Source: Tetracladium setigerum (taxonomy: Eukaryota; Ascomycota; Leotiomycetes; Helotiales). From it: 64,000 nt of DNA. The DNA lies in NCBI GenBank assembly GCA_031472005.1, contig PZJY01000007.1, forward strand, positions 1 to 64,000, in the 5' to 3' direction. Below the pieces are notes generated by a model, which did not search any database, had not been told where the DNA came from, and worked only from the letters and a program-made list of their open reading frames with translations. Shown in pieces: positions 24,123 to 36,328 of the stretch; within the stretch, counting starts at the first letter, position 1, and the number at the start of each line of letters is the position of its first letter. The position numbers and the translations under genes are program-made.

Positions 24123-24905
24123 TCACTCCTTTGTAATTTCCAATTCCATCACCGACACATGAGGATCGAGAAATACATCCGGATTACTTGCTCCCCCATC
24201 AGCAGGGAGTAACATAGCGTCGCCACTTGCAGGTATAGCTTCCATCGCAGTACATTTCCCGGTGTGAGCAAACCCGCGGGCTTTCAACGGCTCCAGCATC
24301 TTATGATTATGCGGATGCACCAGAACCCGAACCCTGACCCTCTTAGTCGTTGATTCTGTTTTCGCAAGTTCTATCCGCGCAGTGACAAGCAATTTCCCCA
24401 GACCCTTCCCGCGAATCTCCGGACTGCAATACAGAGCCGTACAGTGCCATTTGCTCTCCTTGTCATCCTCCCCAACATTCCCCTCGTCGAAACCAGTGAA
24501 CATGTATTCGTTCTTGGGGATGGGGCCGACTTAGGATCAAATAATTAGTCGCGATTCATTTCATGGAGATATATATATATATATCTATCTCATGGTCTTC
24601 TTCAAACTAAACTTACTGAGAGTAGCAGTCCCAACAATATCCCCCCTATCAACCGTCTGCTCCTCCTCGACTGTTCCCTCTGGATACGCTATCGCAACAA
24701 ATGTGTGAAAATTGGGTCTCTGTAGCCTTTCGATCCATTTCGCGTATGGCATACGGGCGAAGATCTCAAACACGAACTGCCCTCCAAAAGCTGCTGGCGA
24801 GAGAGTCAGGGCTTTCAGGCGCAAAGCGGCCAGTTTTCCTGTGAGAAAGGCGCACAGGATGGGGTTATCGGCTGGTATGCGGTGGATTTTATAGACGAAC
24901 GACAT
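24123..24905 (-). CDS. GNAT-family N-acetyltransferase
   Basis: Transfers an acetyl group from acetyl-CoA to an amine. Exons 24905-24617 and 24529-24123, intron 24530-24616 (87 nt, containing an AT microsatellite), 231 residues. The acetyl-CoA-binding motif A is visible as YCSPEIRGKGLGKLLVTARI in exon 2, followed by motif B (VHPHNHKMLEPLKARGFAHT). Start chosen at MSFVYKIHRIP because the preceding in-frame Met would add a low-complexity leader. Substrate unknown. It lies about 540 bp beyond the 3' end of the prenyltransferase gene on the same strand and could be a tailoring enzyme of that locus, but this is only positional. Confidence 0.85.
24569..24590. repeat. (AT)n microsatellite in the GNAT intron
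   Basis: An uninterrupted AT run of roughly 20 bases inside the intron of the acetyltransferase gene. Confidence 0.8.
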
Positions 24906-25441
24906 TCTTAAATTCAAAATTTTATAGATTAGTTGATCGATAAAAAATGTAAAAGAGGGTGGAGGACTCAACATTCCCAAGATTTATCCCCTGATTTCCA
25001 CTAGTTAGTTACTGCGTCACTCTCGCATACCCTTGACACGCTAATATTCTACAAGAATCGAGCATGCATACGTGATTGGTTGATTTTGATGGGTACTTCA
25101 TTTCTGTCTACTGCTTAACGAAAATGTGACCTTGCATACTTGGTGGATGGATACATGCTTCTAGACTGGAACTAAAGCGAATAATATCACTCTCTTCTTC
25201 TTTTTCGAAACCTAGGCAAGACCCCAAAATAGATTTCTGCACAGCGGGATATTTATGTATTTATCTTACAATCAAGTCACCACCTCGCCAGCAAAGAGAA
25301 TGATTGAATATTGAATTTTCTTCACATCTATACTCGTATTTCTGTGGGGAACTTGTGTCCAGAGAGAATTTTCACTCTTCACCTGATTTCCGCACTCAGT
25401 TCCTTTCTTTAGCTACCACCCCATCCGTCCCAAAAAGATCA
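24906..25441. other. Intergenic region
   Basis: Promoter of the GNAT gene and 3' region of the prenyltransferase. No gene seen; the short frame at 25304-25513 overlaps the prenyltransferase 3' end. Confidence 0.5.
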
Positions 25442-27133
25442 TCAGACTTGCTCCCTCTCAAGTTTGGGTGCATAGTACAGAGTCAGATATGGCCCTCTCT
25501 CCTTAGTATATGAGAAAGAAACGTAAGAGTGCCTTCCGGCTTCTTGTTCAATATTCCCAGTCCCATTGCTGCATCTCTCAGCTTTGTTTCCAGATCATAA
25601 TATGCTAGGGATATACTCACAATAATTGACCAACAACCTCCGAATAAGAATCAGCGATGTCCCATATTTGACTGTTGAAGAAGCGTTTGAGACGTCGAGC
25701 CGCCTCTGCATCGCTGGGGACGAAGTTCCAGAAGGAGATGTAGAGTTTAACTTCCGGGGTCTTTTGATTTTTAGTCTTGAATGTTAAATAAATGAGGAGG
25801 AGAGTCACCAATTTTCCATGCATAAGCTCAAATTGCCATAGCACACCTCCGTGTCTGATATTCTGTCGTTTGACGTGCTCCGTCAGGCCATCCCAAGTTT
25901 CGGAAAGGTTGAAGAGGGCACCGTAGAATTGCTTGAAGACGTCAAGTTCTTGTTCCTCCATGTCTGTATATCTAATATTAGCCAAGCAGGGGAAAGTAGA
26001 GGAGTAGAGAAAGATTAGCTTACGAATTTGGCCACCGAGTGTGTAGATATCTTTGAAGTTGGCGAACTCAAGATCGTAGGATCTAGCATAAATTTTAATG
26101 CGGGCTTTTAGTGGTCCAAGAAGATCGAAAGCTATGTGACGTAAGTAACTGTGTATACTCCGACGGAATTAATGAGCATCAGCGTACATGTCATGACTAC
26201 GTTCAGCCCTTTCACCTCCGCAATGTTTCCCTTGGCCATGTCTCGTATCCCTGGAAAAATCAAGTATTAGCACTGAAAGAAAATGGAATTGAATCACTCT
26301 TTAACGCTGAATCATGTATGCTTTGTTTCTGGGCTCAAGAACAGACGTACCTTCAAAACCGCCGTCCTTTGGCATTAAGAATGCTTCCAATTTATCCAGT
26401 GCAATCTTCTCATCCTCTCTTCCCGGCAACCTCCTTATCGAATCAAACAGAACGACAGCAGTTGAAGTCTCCAATATATGTGCCTTTCGAAAGCAGTTGA
26501 TATATGCCTTCAGCATGATTCCGTACTTCTTCTTATTCAAATCAAATGCGAACAGGCAGGACCTCAAGTTTCTCTACAGCCAGTCAGCGTAACTCCTTTG
26601 CGCGGTTCTCCGTGAAATCCGAACTTACAACTGACTTGATACCCATAACCTTTTCTATATCTTCGTTCTCCCATACATAGAGTTCTTTCGTGAAGAACTT
26701 CCACAACTCAGTGTCGAAACCCTCAAATTCGTCCATCTTCCCAAATTGTTCGGCGAGGGTGAAAGACAAAGCCTGGCTGAAGGGATCAGCCGAGGTTCCA
26801 GCGATTGAAGCGATAGGTTCAAAGCAGAATCGAAGCATAGATTGGCCATGCTGGATGTTACGTGAGGGTTCGAATGGGGAGCCATTGTGTGTTAGGTTCG
26901 ATGACCAGTTAGGGAACACTCTGGAGGGGTTAGCAAGGCGATGAAAGTTATGGAATGAATGGTACATACTGAAGGTGCGGAAGGATATAGGTGGTGAAGA
27001 AGGAGAAATATTTTCGCTGTAGCTCAGGTGTGTAAGAACATTGGCTCAAGAGAGTTGAAAGTAAGTATGAAAAAGTCTCTTGGTCCTTTGGTGTGCCCGC
27101 CCGGGTCACGGGACCAGCTTGATTCGAGCCCAT
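25442..27133 (-). CDS. DMATS-type aromatic prenyltransferase (ABBA fold)
   Basis: Attaches a dimethylallyl or longer prenyl group from the diphosphate to an aromatic acceptor (indole, tyrosine-like or other). Exons: 27133-26970, 26920-26629, 26573-26351, 26250-26188, 26131-26024, 25963-25809, 25760-25621 and 25568-25442. All introns are 48-60 nt and every phase fits, giving about 423 residues, normal for the family. Landmarks: GSPFEPSRNI near the N-terminus, LRFCFEPI, KARIKIYARS, TPEVKLYISFW and the C-terminal RHSYVSFSYTKERGPYLTLY. The 48-nt intron 25761-25808 is in frame and would otherwise add a hydrophobic insert, so I treat it as spliced. No lesion found. As the only scaffold-modifying transferase in the region it is the best marker that 24-42 kb is a specialised-metabolism locus. 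Acceptor unknown. Confidence 0.93.
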
Positions 27134-27866
27134 TCTGATATGTAGCCTTCTTGAAATCGCTCGACCAGGGGCATTCGATTGATGGTGCAAAGCGGTATCC
27201 TTGTAGCCTTGTTGAAATTGCTACAACACAGAACAGAGCCCCCACGGTACACAGCAGTGAGGACACTCAAGAATAGACAACAACACATCGTGCATCTCCA
27301 GAAATGTATGTGACACATCGTACTGTACATCTCAGGAAATTTACAGTACAGTATGCAATCAAGGAGTCCTGGCGTTGACCAAGACATGTCCACAGGGTCC
27401 CAAGTGACAAATCATTTTTGGGTGCATAAAGTCGCCTACTGTACTGTATTTCGGGTTGTTGCATGTACTGTAGATCTATTCATGGGTGCACCACATAAGT
27501 AGCGGGGAAAGTCGACCCTTGTTACCCTGAACAAGGATGGCATCGCAAGGGTAGAAATGAGGAATTCTGTTTTAACTTTTAAGGAAACTACAGTAAGAGT
27601 CAAGGGTTCCTAGTGTAGTACACAGGGGAAGCCGTGTTTGTGTCCAAGTGGATGGTCCCTTTGTTGTTGCTCAAAAAAAAACAAGGGGTCACATGTCACG
27701 TGGATTCACTCAGGATTTATTGAACCGTACGTGAAGGTCGGCGAATGGAGAATAAAATTTCAAACATTTCAATAAATCTGATACTGTCACTCCTCCAAGC
27801 AATCTGTGAACTGAGCAAATGCAAAATCGCTCGCTCCCTAAAGTGAGAGCCCCAAAGATTTAATCA
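27134..27866. other. Prenyltransferase promoter region
   Basis: No gene. Holds repeated TACTGTA-type motifs: GTACTGTAC at 27320-27328, TACAGTACAGTA near 27342-27353, TACTGTACTGTA near 27438-27449 and GTACTGTA near 27465. Confidence 0.6.
27320..27328. promoter_or_regulatory. GTACTGTAC palindromic motif, prenyltransferase promoter
   Basis: Located about 190 bp upstream of the prenyltransferase ATG, with related TACTGTA repeats close by. The same 9-mer recurs upstream of the cupin and heme-oxygenase-like genes. Confidence 0.4.
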
Positions 27867-28385
27867 TTAAGCCTTTGGTGCTTGCGCTTCCTGCTTTGCC
27901 TCCTGGATCATCTTCAGGTACTGCTCCTCAATCACCATCAAGCCGCCAATCCCATTCTCCTCCACGACCTTTGTCTCCACGATCATCGTTGCCACAATGA
28001 CTGCCGGCTCGGTGGTGCTGGCATTATCGCTGATGACATGTCTGCATCCTGGATGCTCCGTGAAAGTCTCTCCTGGCCCGAACAATTTCATGGGATCATC
28101 GTTCATCTTGTTGTAAACATGGCCCGAGACGACGTTTGCTGAAACAAAAGCACCGGCGTGTGAATGGGGTGGGGTGGAGGCATTTGGTGGGAAAGTCACT
28201 TGGAAAGCGATTATGCTCATTCCAGGACAATTTGGGGTACGATTGTTGTAAAGGAGCTGGAGATCTGGGAAGGGACGGCTGTGGAATTTTGTTAAATAAT
28301 CGAAATTCAACATGGGGACTTAGAGAATAGACCTTGGATCATAAGATGGCTCTTGAGCCGGAAGTTGTGGTTTAGAATCAGACAT
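27867..28385 (-). CDS. Small cupin-fold protein (RmlC-like)
   Basis: Two exons, 28385-28333 and 28278-27867, with a 54-nt GT-AG intron; 154 residues. The first cupin motif is recognisable as STPPHSHAGAFVSANVVSGHV (His-x-His metal ligands; the usual Glu is not obvious), the second as GETFTEHPGCRHVISDN with its His. Such single-domain cupins in fungal metabolite loci act as isomerases, cyclases or dioxygenases, or as metal-binding helpers; sequence alone does not decide. It is the next minus-strand gene upstream of the prenyltransferase gene, about 730 bp from its start, and carries its own GTACTGTAC motif about 210 bp upstream. Confidence 0.88.
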
Positions 28386-29295
28386 TTGTGCTGCGGAAAG
28401 AGGGAGGTTTTTTTTGGCTTTATTGACGAGCGTCAAGTTTGATCAATGTTGCGTAGATTTTGAAAGAAGGAGACAGGATAAGTTAAGCACGCACTTTATC
28501 GTAAAGTTTCCCTCCATTCCATAGGTAACGCAATCCAACCATCTTCATCCACATGACCTCGGGTATGTACAACAACAACAGCGTCACATGGACGGAGTAC
28601 TGTACTATACAAACACTACTAGCCCAATTCTTACTGGATTGACGCTCTTGCTACTCTAGTGGCAGTAAATATTGGAACCAGTCTCCTCCACTCCATTCCG
28701 CATCTTTGATTATTCCGCTTTCCGCGAGTTGGTTGGACTAAAACAGTGCGATGAGTATCAACTGACTGTTCAACATACTTCCTAGAGGAGGTAATTAATG
28801 TTAGTTTTCTCTCTGTGCGGCTTGCCACAGTCTTACTTAGTATTGAAATAGAGTATCACAGATTAGGAAGTTGATTCGGTATCAATCCTTGTTTTTATGG
28901 GAATATCGAGAAGGCGTACAGACAGAAAATTTACATTATTTACCTCCTGTACGAAGTAAGACTGAAAAGAGGTCAATTTTCTTCCCAGGTGGTGAAACAA
29001 TAAGAATTCTTGAAAGGAAATTTTCTCGGTCGATCTTCTGTATGCGTATTTTTAATGTGGTAGCAATTGAGACACAAGCACGGGGCGGTACAGTAGTCGA
29101 TGGTGGCACTTCGGCACAAGTGAACAGCCATACCGAGTATTTTCAAGGAGAAAGGAGAGTGGGGTGGTTGGGGACCCTTAGAAATATATTGAAATGACTT
29201 TTGGCACCCCTGCTTTTCTCTATGACGATTTATCCAAGAATCCAAGAATCAAGCTCAACACTTCTGCTTTCCTGAACCGACGCCTCCATTGCACT
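28386..29295. other. Intergenic region
   Basis: Cupin promoter and 3' flank of the acyl ligase. The motif at 28597-28605 is the only structure I see; a weaker GGTACAGTAG occurs near 29088. Confidence 0.5.
28597..28605. promoter_or_regulatory. GTACTGTAC palindromic motif, cupin promoter
   Basis: Identical 9-mer about 210 bp upstream of the cupin ATG, a spacing similar to that before the prenyltransferase. Confidence 0.4.
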
Positions 29296-31269
29296 TTAAC
29301 ATTGACCACCCATACGCCAATACTCCAAACCCTTGAGATCCAGAATCTCCAATTTCTCATTAGCCCACCATTTATCACCGCAGAACTTTCTTCGTGCATC
29401 TATTTTTGAAATCTTCCCATTTGCCGTTAGTGATATCTCTTCCCCCTCCTGAAGCCAATAAACAACGGTTGGCTGTTTCAGCAACATCAGGCCCGTTGTA
29501 GCAGTCAAGTCACGACGCAGTGTTGCCAAATCCGGTTGTTTTGACTGGGAGGTTGTTGGATTTCGCTGAAGAATTGCTGCTGCTCGCTCTTTTTGATTTT
29601 CGTCTACTACTGGAAAAACTATGGCATTGGCGATGTAAGGGAGAGTGAAGAGGGCGGTTTCAATTTCACCGGTGTGCAAGGTAAAGCCCCAGAAGTGCAA
29701 CACTGTTGAATGAATCAGTCTTGCGTCAAGTCCGTAAGAGAGAAACCATACCATCAATATTTGCGCGTCCGTAGAGTTTGTAACAATCGCCTATCTTTTC
29801 AGCATAATCACCAGTCTTGAAGAAGCCCTCAGAGTCGAAAGCCTTTTCAGTTTGGGTTGGATCATCCGAAATGTATCTTCAAAACCTGGTTAGTCTATTA
29901 GTTCTACTTACGAAGTCTTTGGGTCATACCGTGAAAACATTGATGGAGCCTTGAGTCGAACCTCGCCATCAACGAGCTTCACCTCGACCCGTGGTACTGG
30001 TGGCCCAACAGAACACTAACACGATCAGTATCCAGTCAAAAGTTAATATGGGATTAAATACTACCATATCAGAATATTCCGGGTTTTGCCATCTCATACT
30101 ACATATCAGTGTGACCTCTGTGGACCCGTACAAGTTTAACAATGGTTTTCCGCGCCGTAGCTCGGTCCATCTCTTCTGGGTGTATGGTGGAAGAAGCGAC
30201 CCAGAGGTACCTGCTACTTTGGCTTGTATCATTCCTTGAATGTATTTCTCTTTCTCCACTTCAGGAAGAGCCGCAATATGATCGTCGAAGTATTGGGCGA
30301 GTCTGTCATAACCCGTAGGAGCAACATCGAAGACACTGACACCTCCTTCACTAATGCGTTCCCAGAACCACTTGGGATCAAAAACGCCAGCACATGTCTC
30401 CCTATTCCAATGACATCCTAGTTAGCATACCAGGATAGAAGAAGTTCTTTTCCGACTGATGGAGAGCTATGGTATGACTTACAAACAGGCACCTGACATC
30501 AAACTTGGGATAATGCCAAAGATGCCTCCCATCCAATTGCCCGGCTTCTGATTAAGGACGACATCTTTGTCGGTCAAATTCCATGACTCTATTCGCTCCC
30601 GAGCCGAGGCCAAAAGAGCTGCATAGGAATGAACGACTCCTTTCTGGTTTCCTGATGTGCCTGATGTGAAGAACAGGGACCCTGTCTGCGACAAATAGGA
30701 ATCTCTGTTGGGATCTGTTGAGTACGTGTATGATCCAATCTTATCAGGATAGTTTGTTTGAATTTCGATGAATGGAGGCAGATCGACCCCGCTCCCAAGC
30801 TCCGCGTGTAAAGCTTTGGTCGCTTGCACCTTGTCGGCGAGTGCAGGCGCATACAGAAGAGCAAGAGGTTTACCGAGCTTCAGTAGTCTTATCATCTCCT
30901 CGGGTCTAATGACGATGGCTAGACATAATGAGCTTCAAATTTCATTCCGAAAGAAAGGAGCTACTTACACTGTGCTGAAATGCCCGCCCCGAGGGAAAAG
31001 ATGGTGAGCATAGACACCACATATTCAAATCCTGGAGATACAAGCATAAAGATGAACTTCTCTTTGTTCTCATCTTGATCACCTTTGATGCCATTTCGAA
31101 CGATGGATTCGTTTACTTTTTCGCGAAAGTAAGAAACCGTTTGCAGAAGCTGTCCAGCTGTAGTTGTTACTCCTGCAGAATGATCTCGAAGTATGATCTT
31201 ATCGGGAGTTCTCTCTGCTCGTTCTATGAGCTCGGGAAAAGGGGATGCTGGGGGAAAGGAGAGCTTCAT
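29296..31269 (-). CDS. AMP-forming acyl-CoA synthetase/ligase
   Basis: Activates a carboxylic acid as acyl-AMP and then usually as the CoA thioester. Exons: 31269-30969, 30918-30483, 30401-30065, 30015-29930, 29876-29752, 29702-29296; introns 49-81 nt; 563 residues, no lesion. The ANL-family motifs are present: SGTSGNQKGVVHS (A3), NLYGSTEV (A5), KTGDYAEKIGDCYKLYGR (A7-A8) and the C-terminal catalytic Lys in ANGKISK (A10). No carrier-protein or reductase domain follows, so it is free-standing, not NRPS-like. An ATG 51 bp upstream would add 17 residues. With the dioxygenases and prenyltransferase alongside, it could supply an activated acyl unit; the substrate is unknown. Confidence 0.93.
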
Positions 31270-32126
31270 TTTTTCGGTGAAGAGAAGCGCAGGCAGGAAT
31301 TTCTTCAATTTTCGAGACATACACAGCTAGTTATGAACTTGAATTTAGATTTGAAATCTGACACTTCCTGGGCATTAACTTGTCGTGTGTCATGCATCGC
31401 CTTAGACCGCACACCGCCTGTGAAATAGACCTGTCGTTCATAACCCTAATTAGAAAGTTGGCCAAAAAGCAAATATCTGCAATATACTCTTCCCCCTGGT
31501 TTAAAGTGTAGCGTAAACTCAGATTGTTGGTATGACAACGTCTGTGCTCACAGGCACAATCTGAGTTTATGCTACACTTTAACCGGGGGGTCACTAACTC
31601 CCGCCACTTGCTAGTTCTCCCGCATCATTCCTGTACTTGCACAAGCCACATAAAAACTAGAGGATATTCCATGGGTGGTGGCCGAAATCCCTTTGCTGCA
31701 GGTAGCCGTGGGCACCCTCAACAAGTAAGAATTTGCCCCAACAATGATGCAGCGAAGTGCAGGAAGATACATTTTGGGAACATGCAAGAGAATTGAACTT
31801 CGGTTAGGTAAAGCTGGACATTTGATTCAGCCAGCCTGGGGCTGGTGGTACCTTGCAAGCGTCCTTTTCTGCCTGTATCCGGTAGCGGGAAGGGAGTGCA
31901 AAGTAGACGACGTAGATCATTTGGGCTATATCATACTTCATAGCATCCTGGGGAAGAAGATGTGCAGAATCATCCTTTAATTCGTGCTCTCTTTGAACGT
32001 GTAACTCGCCATATCCTCCGTCGCCATCAACCCGCCAATCGAGAAGTTGCCATAATTGCCCTTGGCCTTGCAATTCTCAGTCAGCATAGGGAAATACATC
32101 GCTTCATATAAGTCAAATCGCAGAAA
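31270..32126. promoter_or_regulatory. Divergent promoter region between acyl ligase and TauD dioxygenase
   Basis: About 860 bp shared by two divergently transcribed genes, interrupted by a 99-bp inverted-repeat element (31492-31590). The short frames at 31569-31980 show no protein-family features. Confidence 0.55.
31492..31590. mobile_element. MITE-like inverted-repeat element, 99 bp
   Basis: Arms CCCCCTGGTTTAAAGTGTAG... (31492 on) and the reverse complement of the right end, CCCCCCGGTTAAAGTGTAG..., match for about 36 bp through CnTAAACTCAGATTGT. The loop is only about 28 bp. It sits in the divergent promoter of the acyl ligase and TauD genes. Too small to code for anything; a folded hairpin is expected. 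Confidence 0.65.
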
Positions 32127-33643
32127 ATGGCAGCACTTCGTCCCAAACCGATCGAGTCACTTGAAGCTTACAAGCACATATCTCCCGACTCGGGTTTTCC
32201 GACCATTGTACACCCTCATTACAACCCAAAGGTGAAAGCGCATGTTCCATCGGATCCTCCTCTCAAAGAGTCCGTTCCTCCAAAGGATCGAGGATTCTTC
32301 GCAGATCCGGAGAAGAAAGCCTTGCTTTCAGCTGCAAACCCCGTCCACCTGACTGATAGTATTGGTGATATCCCAAGAGCCCAGATCAATCCCATAATTA
32401 CAGTATACTGATCAGGTAACAAGGTACTGAGCTGACGAATGTACAACTAAGTCAATTGAACAACCAGCAATTAGATGAGCTTGCAGCACTCGTCAATGAG
32501 AGAGGGGTTGTTTTCTTCCGGGATCAAGACTTAACAACGGAGAGACAAGTCGAAATCTTCGAGCATTTTGGGATTTTGGACAAGCATACCACTCAAAAAG
32601 TACTGTACACTTGATGAAATGAAGGAGATCTCGCACTGACAGATTATAGGATGCGAATATGAAGCATTTCATAGTCTCGGGGAGCAACGCAGACTGGAGA
32701 ACTGTCTCGAAGTATACTCCCTGGCCAATGATGGAATTTCATTCTGATACGAGTTTTGAGATCAACCGTGTGTCCCTAAGCAATGCCAATAGCTCTATTG
32801 TCTAACTCAAAATAGCACCAAGCTATTCTCTTCTCCGCATGGAGAAACATCCAGAAGTCGGTGGAGACACGGCTTGGGTCTCCGGCTATGGTCTCTACGA
32901 TGAGCTCAGTCCCCCTATGCAAAAATTGCTAGAAGGGTTGCACGCCATTCACACCTCACGTCTTCAGTACGAAACTACAATTGTAAGCATGGATTCCTAG
33001 ATAGAACGGCGCCTTGATTGTTTCTCGTTGTGCATAGGTGCTCTTCTATTTCCGTCCTAATCTAGAATTGAAGATGGCCTTACTGACTTGTATCTTCAGG
33101 ATTACTATGGCGACATGCCAAACAGACCGCCGATTGATACCCACCATCCCGCCGTTCGCACACATCCCGTTACAGGATTGAAATCCCTCAACGTAAACCT
33201 CACATACTGCACCGGCTTCGCAGAGCTAAAGAAGGCAGAATCCGACTCTTTGCTACATTTTCTGAACCTGCATATTCATAGTTCAGATGACCACTATGTC
33301 CGATGGAAGTGGGCTGTTGGAAGTATTGCCATCTGGGATAATGTAATATCACTCTAGCATAGCAAGTTGACGCAATGGAACTGACTAGCGTCTAGAGAGT
33401 TACCTTGCATCGCGTTGTCCCGGGGAACTACACCACTGGTACCAGGAGGGGAATACGAACCACTGTCTTTGGGGAGAAACGTAAGTTTGACGCTGCAGAG
33501 CACAATAAAAATAATTCATCTAACGCGAAATAGCATTCTATGATCCAAAGAGCGAAGGACGACAAGTGAGAGCAGAGAGGTTACTGAATAAGGAAGAACC
33601 AGTTCCCAGCATTCGAGAAACCCAGACCAGCCATACAGCTTAG
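32127..33643 (+). CDS. TauD/TfdA-type Fe(II)/2-oxoglutarate dioxygenase
   Basis: Hydroxylates or desaturates a small substrate with 2-oxoglutarate and O2. Seven exons: 32127-32364, 32424-32599, 32650-32767, 32816-32982, 33100-33342, 33396-33480, 33534-33643; introns 48-117 nt with consistent phases; 378 residues, no lesion. The iron ligands are the HxD in MEFHSDTSFE (about residue 168) and the distal His in VTLHRVVPG (about 318); the 2-oxoglutarate-binding Arg is in RGIRTTVFGE. An N-terminal extension of about 80 residues (PIESLEAYKHISPD) is usual for fungal members. Divergent from the acyl ligase with a shared promoter. A GTACTGTAC motif overlaps the intron-2 donor (32600-32608), probably by chance. 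Confidence 0.94.
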
Positions 33644-33836
33644 ACAAGTAGAACAAGAAACAGTGAAGAATCTCAAAGCGCCACAAGTAAAAATCCATTG
33701 TGGCATGATAGGTGCTATTTAAACAAAATATATCAATCAGTTTTAATCAGCTGTTGTACAGTCTTACCCCAAGAATCTTTCCACCCTTTCACTCTCTATC
33801 GTTACAACTCAAAGTCTTCTCCTAGGACTTTCTCAC

Positions 33837-36328
33837 TCAATCCGAGTATCTCTCTGTAGTAATTGCTAAAGGCCAAAGAGCGATGATTTGAGCTAAAATG
33901 GCGACCGCTGAGGGGAGAACAATGAATTAGAACTGGGAAGTGTATGTTTTTAAGGCCAAGTGGAAAAGTCAACAACATACCTGGCACAACCCAGAAACTA
34001 CTCAAATAACTCCGCCGCACCAGCGATCTGACGTTTTCAGATAGTTGGTCAATAACCGACGAGTCACGCAAGATACTATCAATGATCTATGTCGTAAAAA
34101 CACTTTAGTGATCGGTCTGTCTCACAAGCCTCTTGTTATTTGAAACTAACCTTTTCAAAACCTGGAATGTCGCTCAATACATTTTGCAGGGTGTTCTCGA
34201 GTTTCCCACTGAGAAGAGTCGACATGGTGGTAATACCGAGTGCGATACCAATTTGTTGACTCATATAGTACATGCCAATTGAGGTTGTCATTTGTTGCTT
34301 CGGGGCGCTGAGGTAGAGGCCAAAGAACTGAGTGGAAGTGACCATGCCAGCAAAGAGGCCGAATGGGAAGCTAGTTAGGGAACCCCATGCATCTGTAATT
34401 AAGGTTAGATCTATGTCATCAACATGAATTGAGAAAACGTAGAAGTTTGGGGAGTTATTATTGAGGAGGGGGATATGGAATGTGGGAATGAGCTGTGGGT
34501 GGCGTCAGCCTCACAGACCCCTTACCTACTTATAGGATGTGACCATTGCACCAAAATCACAATAGAAATTGCGATACACAGAAACACAGAGATCAGTGAT
34601 AGCTGTTTATAGCTTCCAGATCTGCCAATTTTATCTGTCAGTAGTGACTGGTTGAGCCGCGGTGGGGGCAGTCTTACCTTTTAATCATTCGTCCAGCTAC
34701 AAGGCTCCCAACTGCATTACCAATGCTCACCGGAACTATCAACCATCCTGCTTCTGCAGCTGAAGATCCACGAGTATTGATGAAGTAAGGTACAATTTGG
34801 GCGACAAACTGCAGAATTACATTAGTATAGCAGACACTGTATGGAGACATAATACGTACTCCTTGACAACTTCCGACCAGAAGAAACTGGCATTAAACAT
34901 CGATTTAGCGTTCATTCTTAGCATGGCAGCGATAATATTCTGTATGGACTGTTTTACACTTGGGGAATGATTGCAGGATGGAGTCACTCACCTGTCCAAT
35001 ACAGAATGCGCCAACCTCCGTCTTCAGCAAGCTTAGGGTATCAAAAGCTCACGGCCTCCCGAATAAGTCTCCAAGAGAAGAAAGCTCAAAAAGGATATTA
35101 CTCCAACAATGATCAAACTAAGTAGAAGAGGGTGATCCCATGCGAGATCTCCTTGGAGATCAATAATGACAAGAAATGAAGTTATCCAAATGGTAAGTGT
35201 TGCTGCTCCTGGGTAGTCGAAACTTAGAAGACTTTTTCGACCCTCGCCTTGCATTTCCTCTATCTGTGAACTCTTATGTTTATCAGAGTTTGACAAGAAG
35301 TCCCGAAGACCACGAGTCATGATGATGCAGCAGGCAGTTGCAATTGGTACTTGGCCCAAAAATGACCTGAGAAGGTTAGTGATACTTGGTGAGCATCTTT
35401 GGAAAAGTTACTTGCCATCTCCAGCCAACTGTTTCTCCTAGAAAACTTCCAAACGGTCCACCAAGGGAGATTCCAACTGTTGACGCTATATTGACATAAC
35501 TTCTGAAAACCGCTACGTCTGAGGGTTCCACAATGTCTGGAAGGAATCTACTGTGAGCATGAAGGACGTCTGGCAACGAGAAAAAACACATGAACTTTCC
35601 AAAACGAAACACTCCTTACCGGTAATAATGACAGAAGCCAGAGACACTATTCCTGAAGCTCCACATCCTGTCAGAGTCCTTCCAAGAATTACTTGCCAGT
35701 AACTCCATCCAATACCACTATTCTTGCATCAGTGGGCTTTCATAACCCGCCATCTGAATTTTTTTGTATGGATTGATGATATTGCAATGGCAAAGAAGTT
35801 TTTCCTTCACTCACCAAAGTGTACAACCGATACAAAACAAAACATAGGCTATGATGAGAGGACGAAGGCGACCATAATCATCGCTTAAACGCCCGTACTA
35901 GCAGAAGCGAAGGATAAGTAAACAAACGAATCAAAGCATTTCCCTAAGAGGGTAAGAGAGAGACAAACCAGAGGATATGTCACGCAGCATCCTATTGCAA
36001 AGCTCGTCATCATCCACGATGAGTCATCAAGGCTATTGAAATGCGAAGCCACAGTCTCATGTGTCGCCCACACAAGCGAAGTGTCCGCCCGGGCCAGCAT
36101 AATACCTAGAACACACAATCATCAGCCACAACAGTTTCTTTATCCAAAGAAGCCCAATCAAAACTAATTCTTACCAAAAAAAGCGGCTATCTGCCATAGT
36201 GCAAATCGTTTGCTAGGTTGAGTCGCGGGAGGTTCAATCTCAGCACATCCATTCAGCGGGGATGCGGCCGGGTCGGATGCCAGCTTCCCTAGCAATGGAG
36301 TCGTTTCATTTGTTGACATTGTTGACAT
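33837..36328 (-). CDS. MFS transporter (DHA-type drug/metabolite exporter), one-base frameshift
   Basis: Integral membrane exporter. First exons: 36328-36175, 36105-35969, 35897-35815, 35717-35620, 35569-35416, then 35366 on; the gene continues through several more to a stop at 33837. N-terminal cytosolic tail (TNETTPLLGK), then the MFS loop motif YGRLSDDYGRLRP and the motif-C-like NIASTVGISLGGPFGSFLG. The intron 35367-35415 appears to use a GC donor (GCAAGT); this restores RWSFLGQVPIA, whereas the GT two codons later does not fit. After GGRELLIP one C seems missing from a C run (plus strand GGG, 35036-35038), giving an early stop at 35033 before LSLLKTEVGAF resumes. C-terminus ends near AITTERYSD. 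Likely exports the product of the neighbouring genes. Exons between about 35030 and 33990 were only partly traced. Confidence 0.85.
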
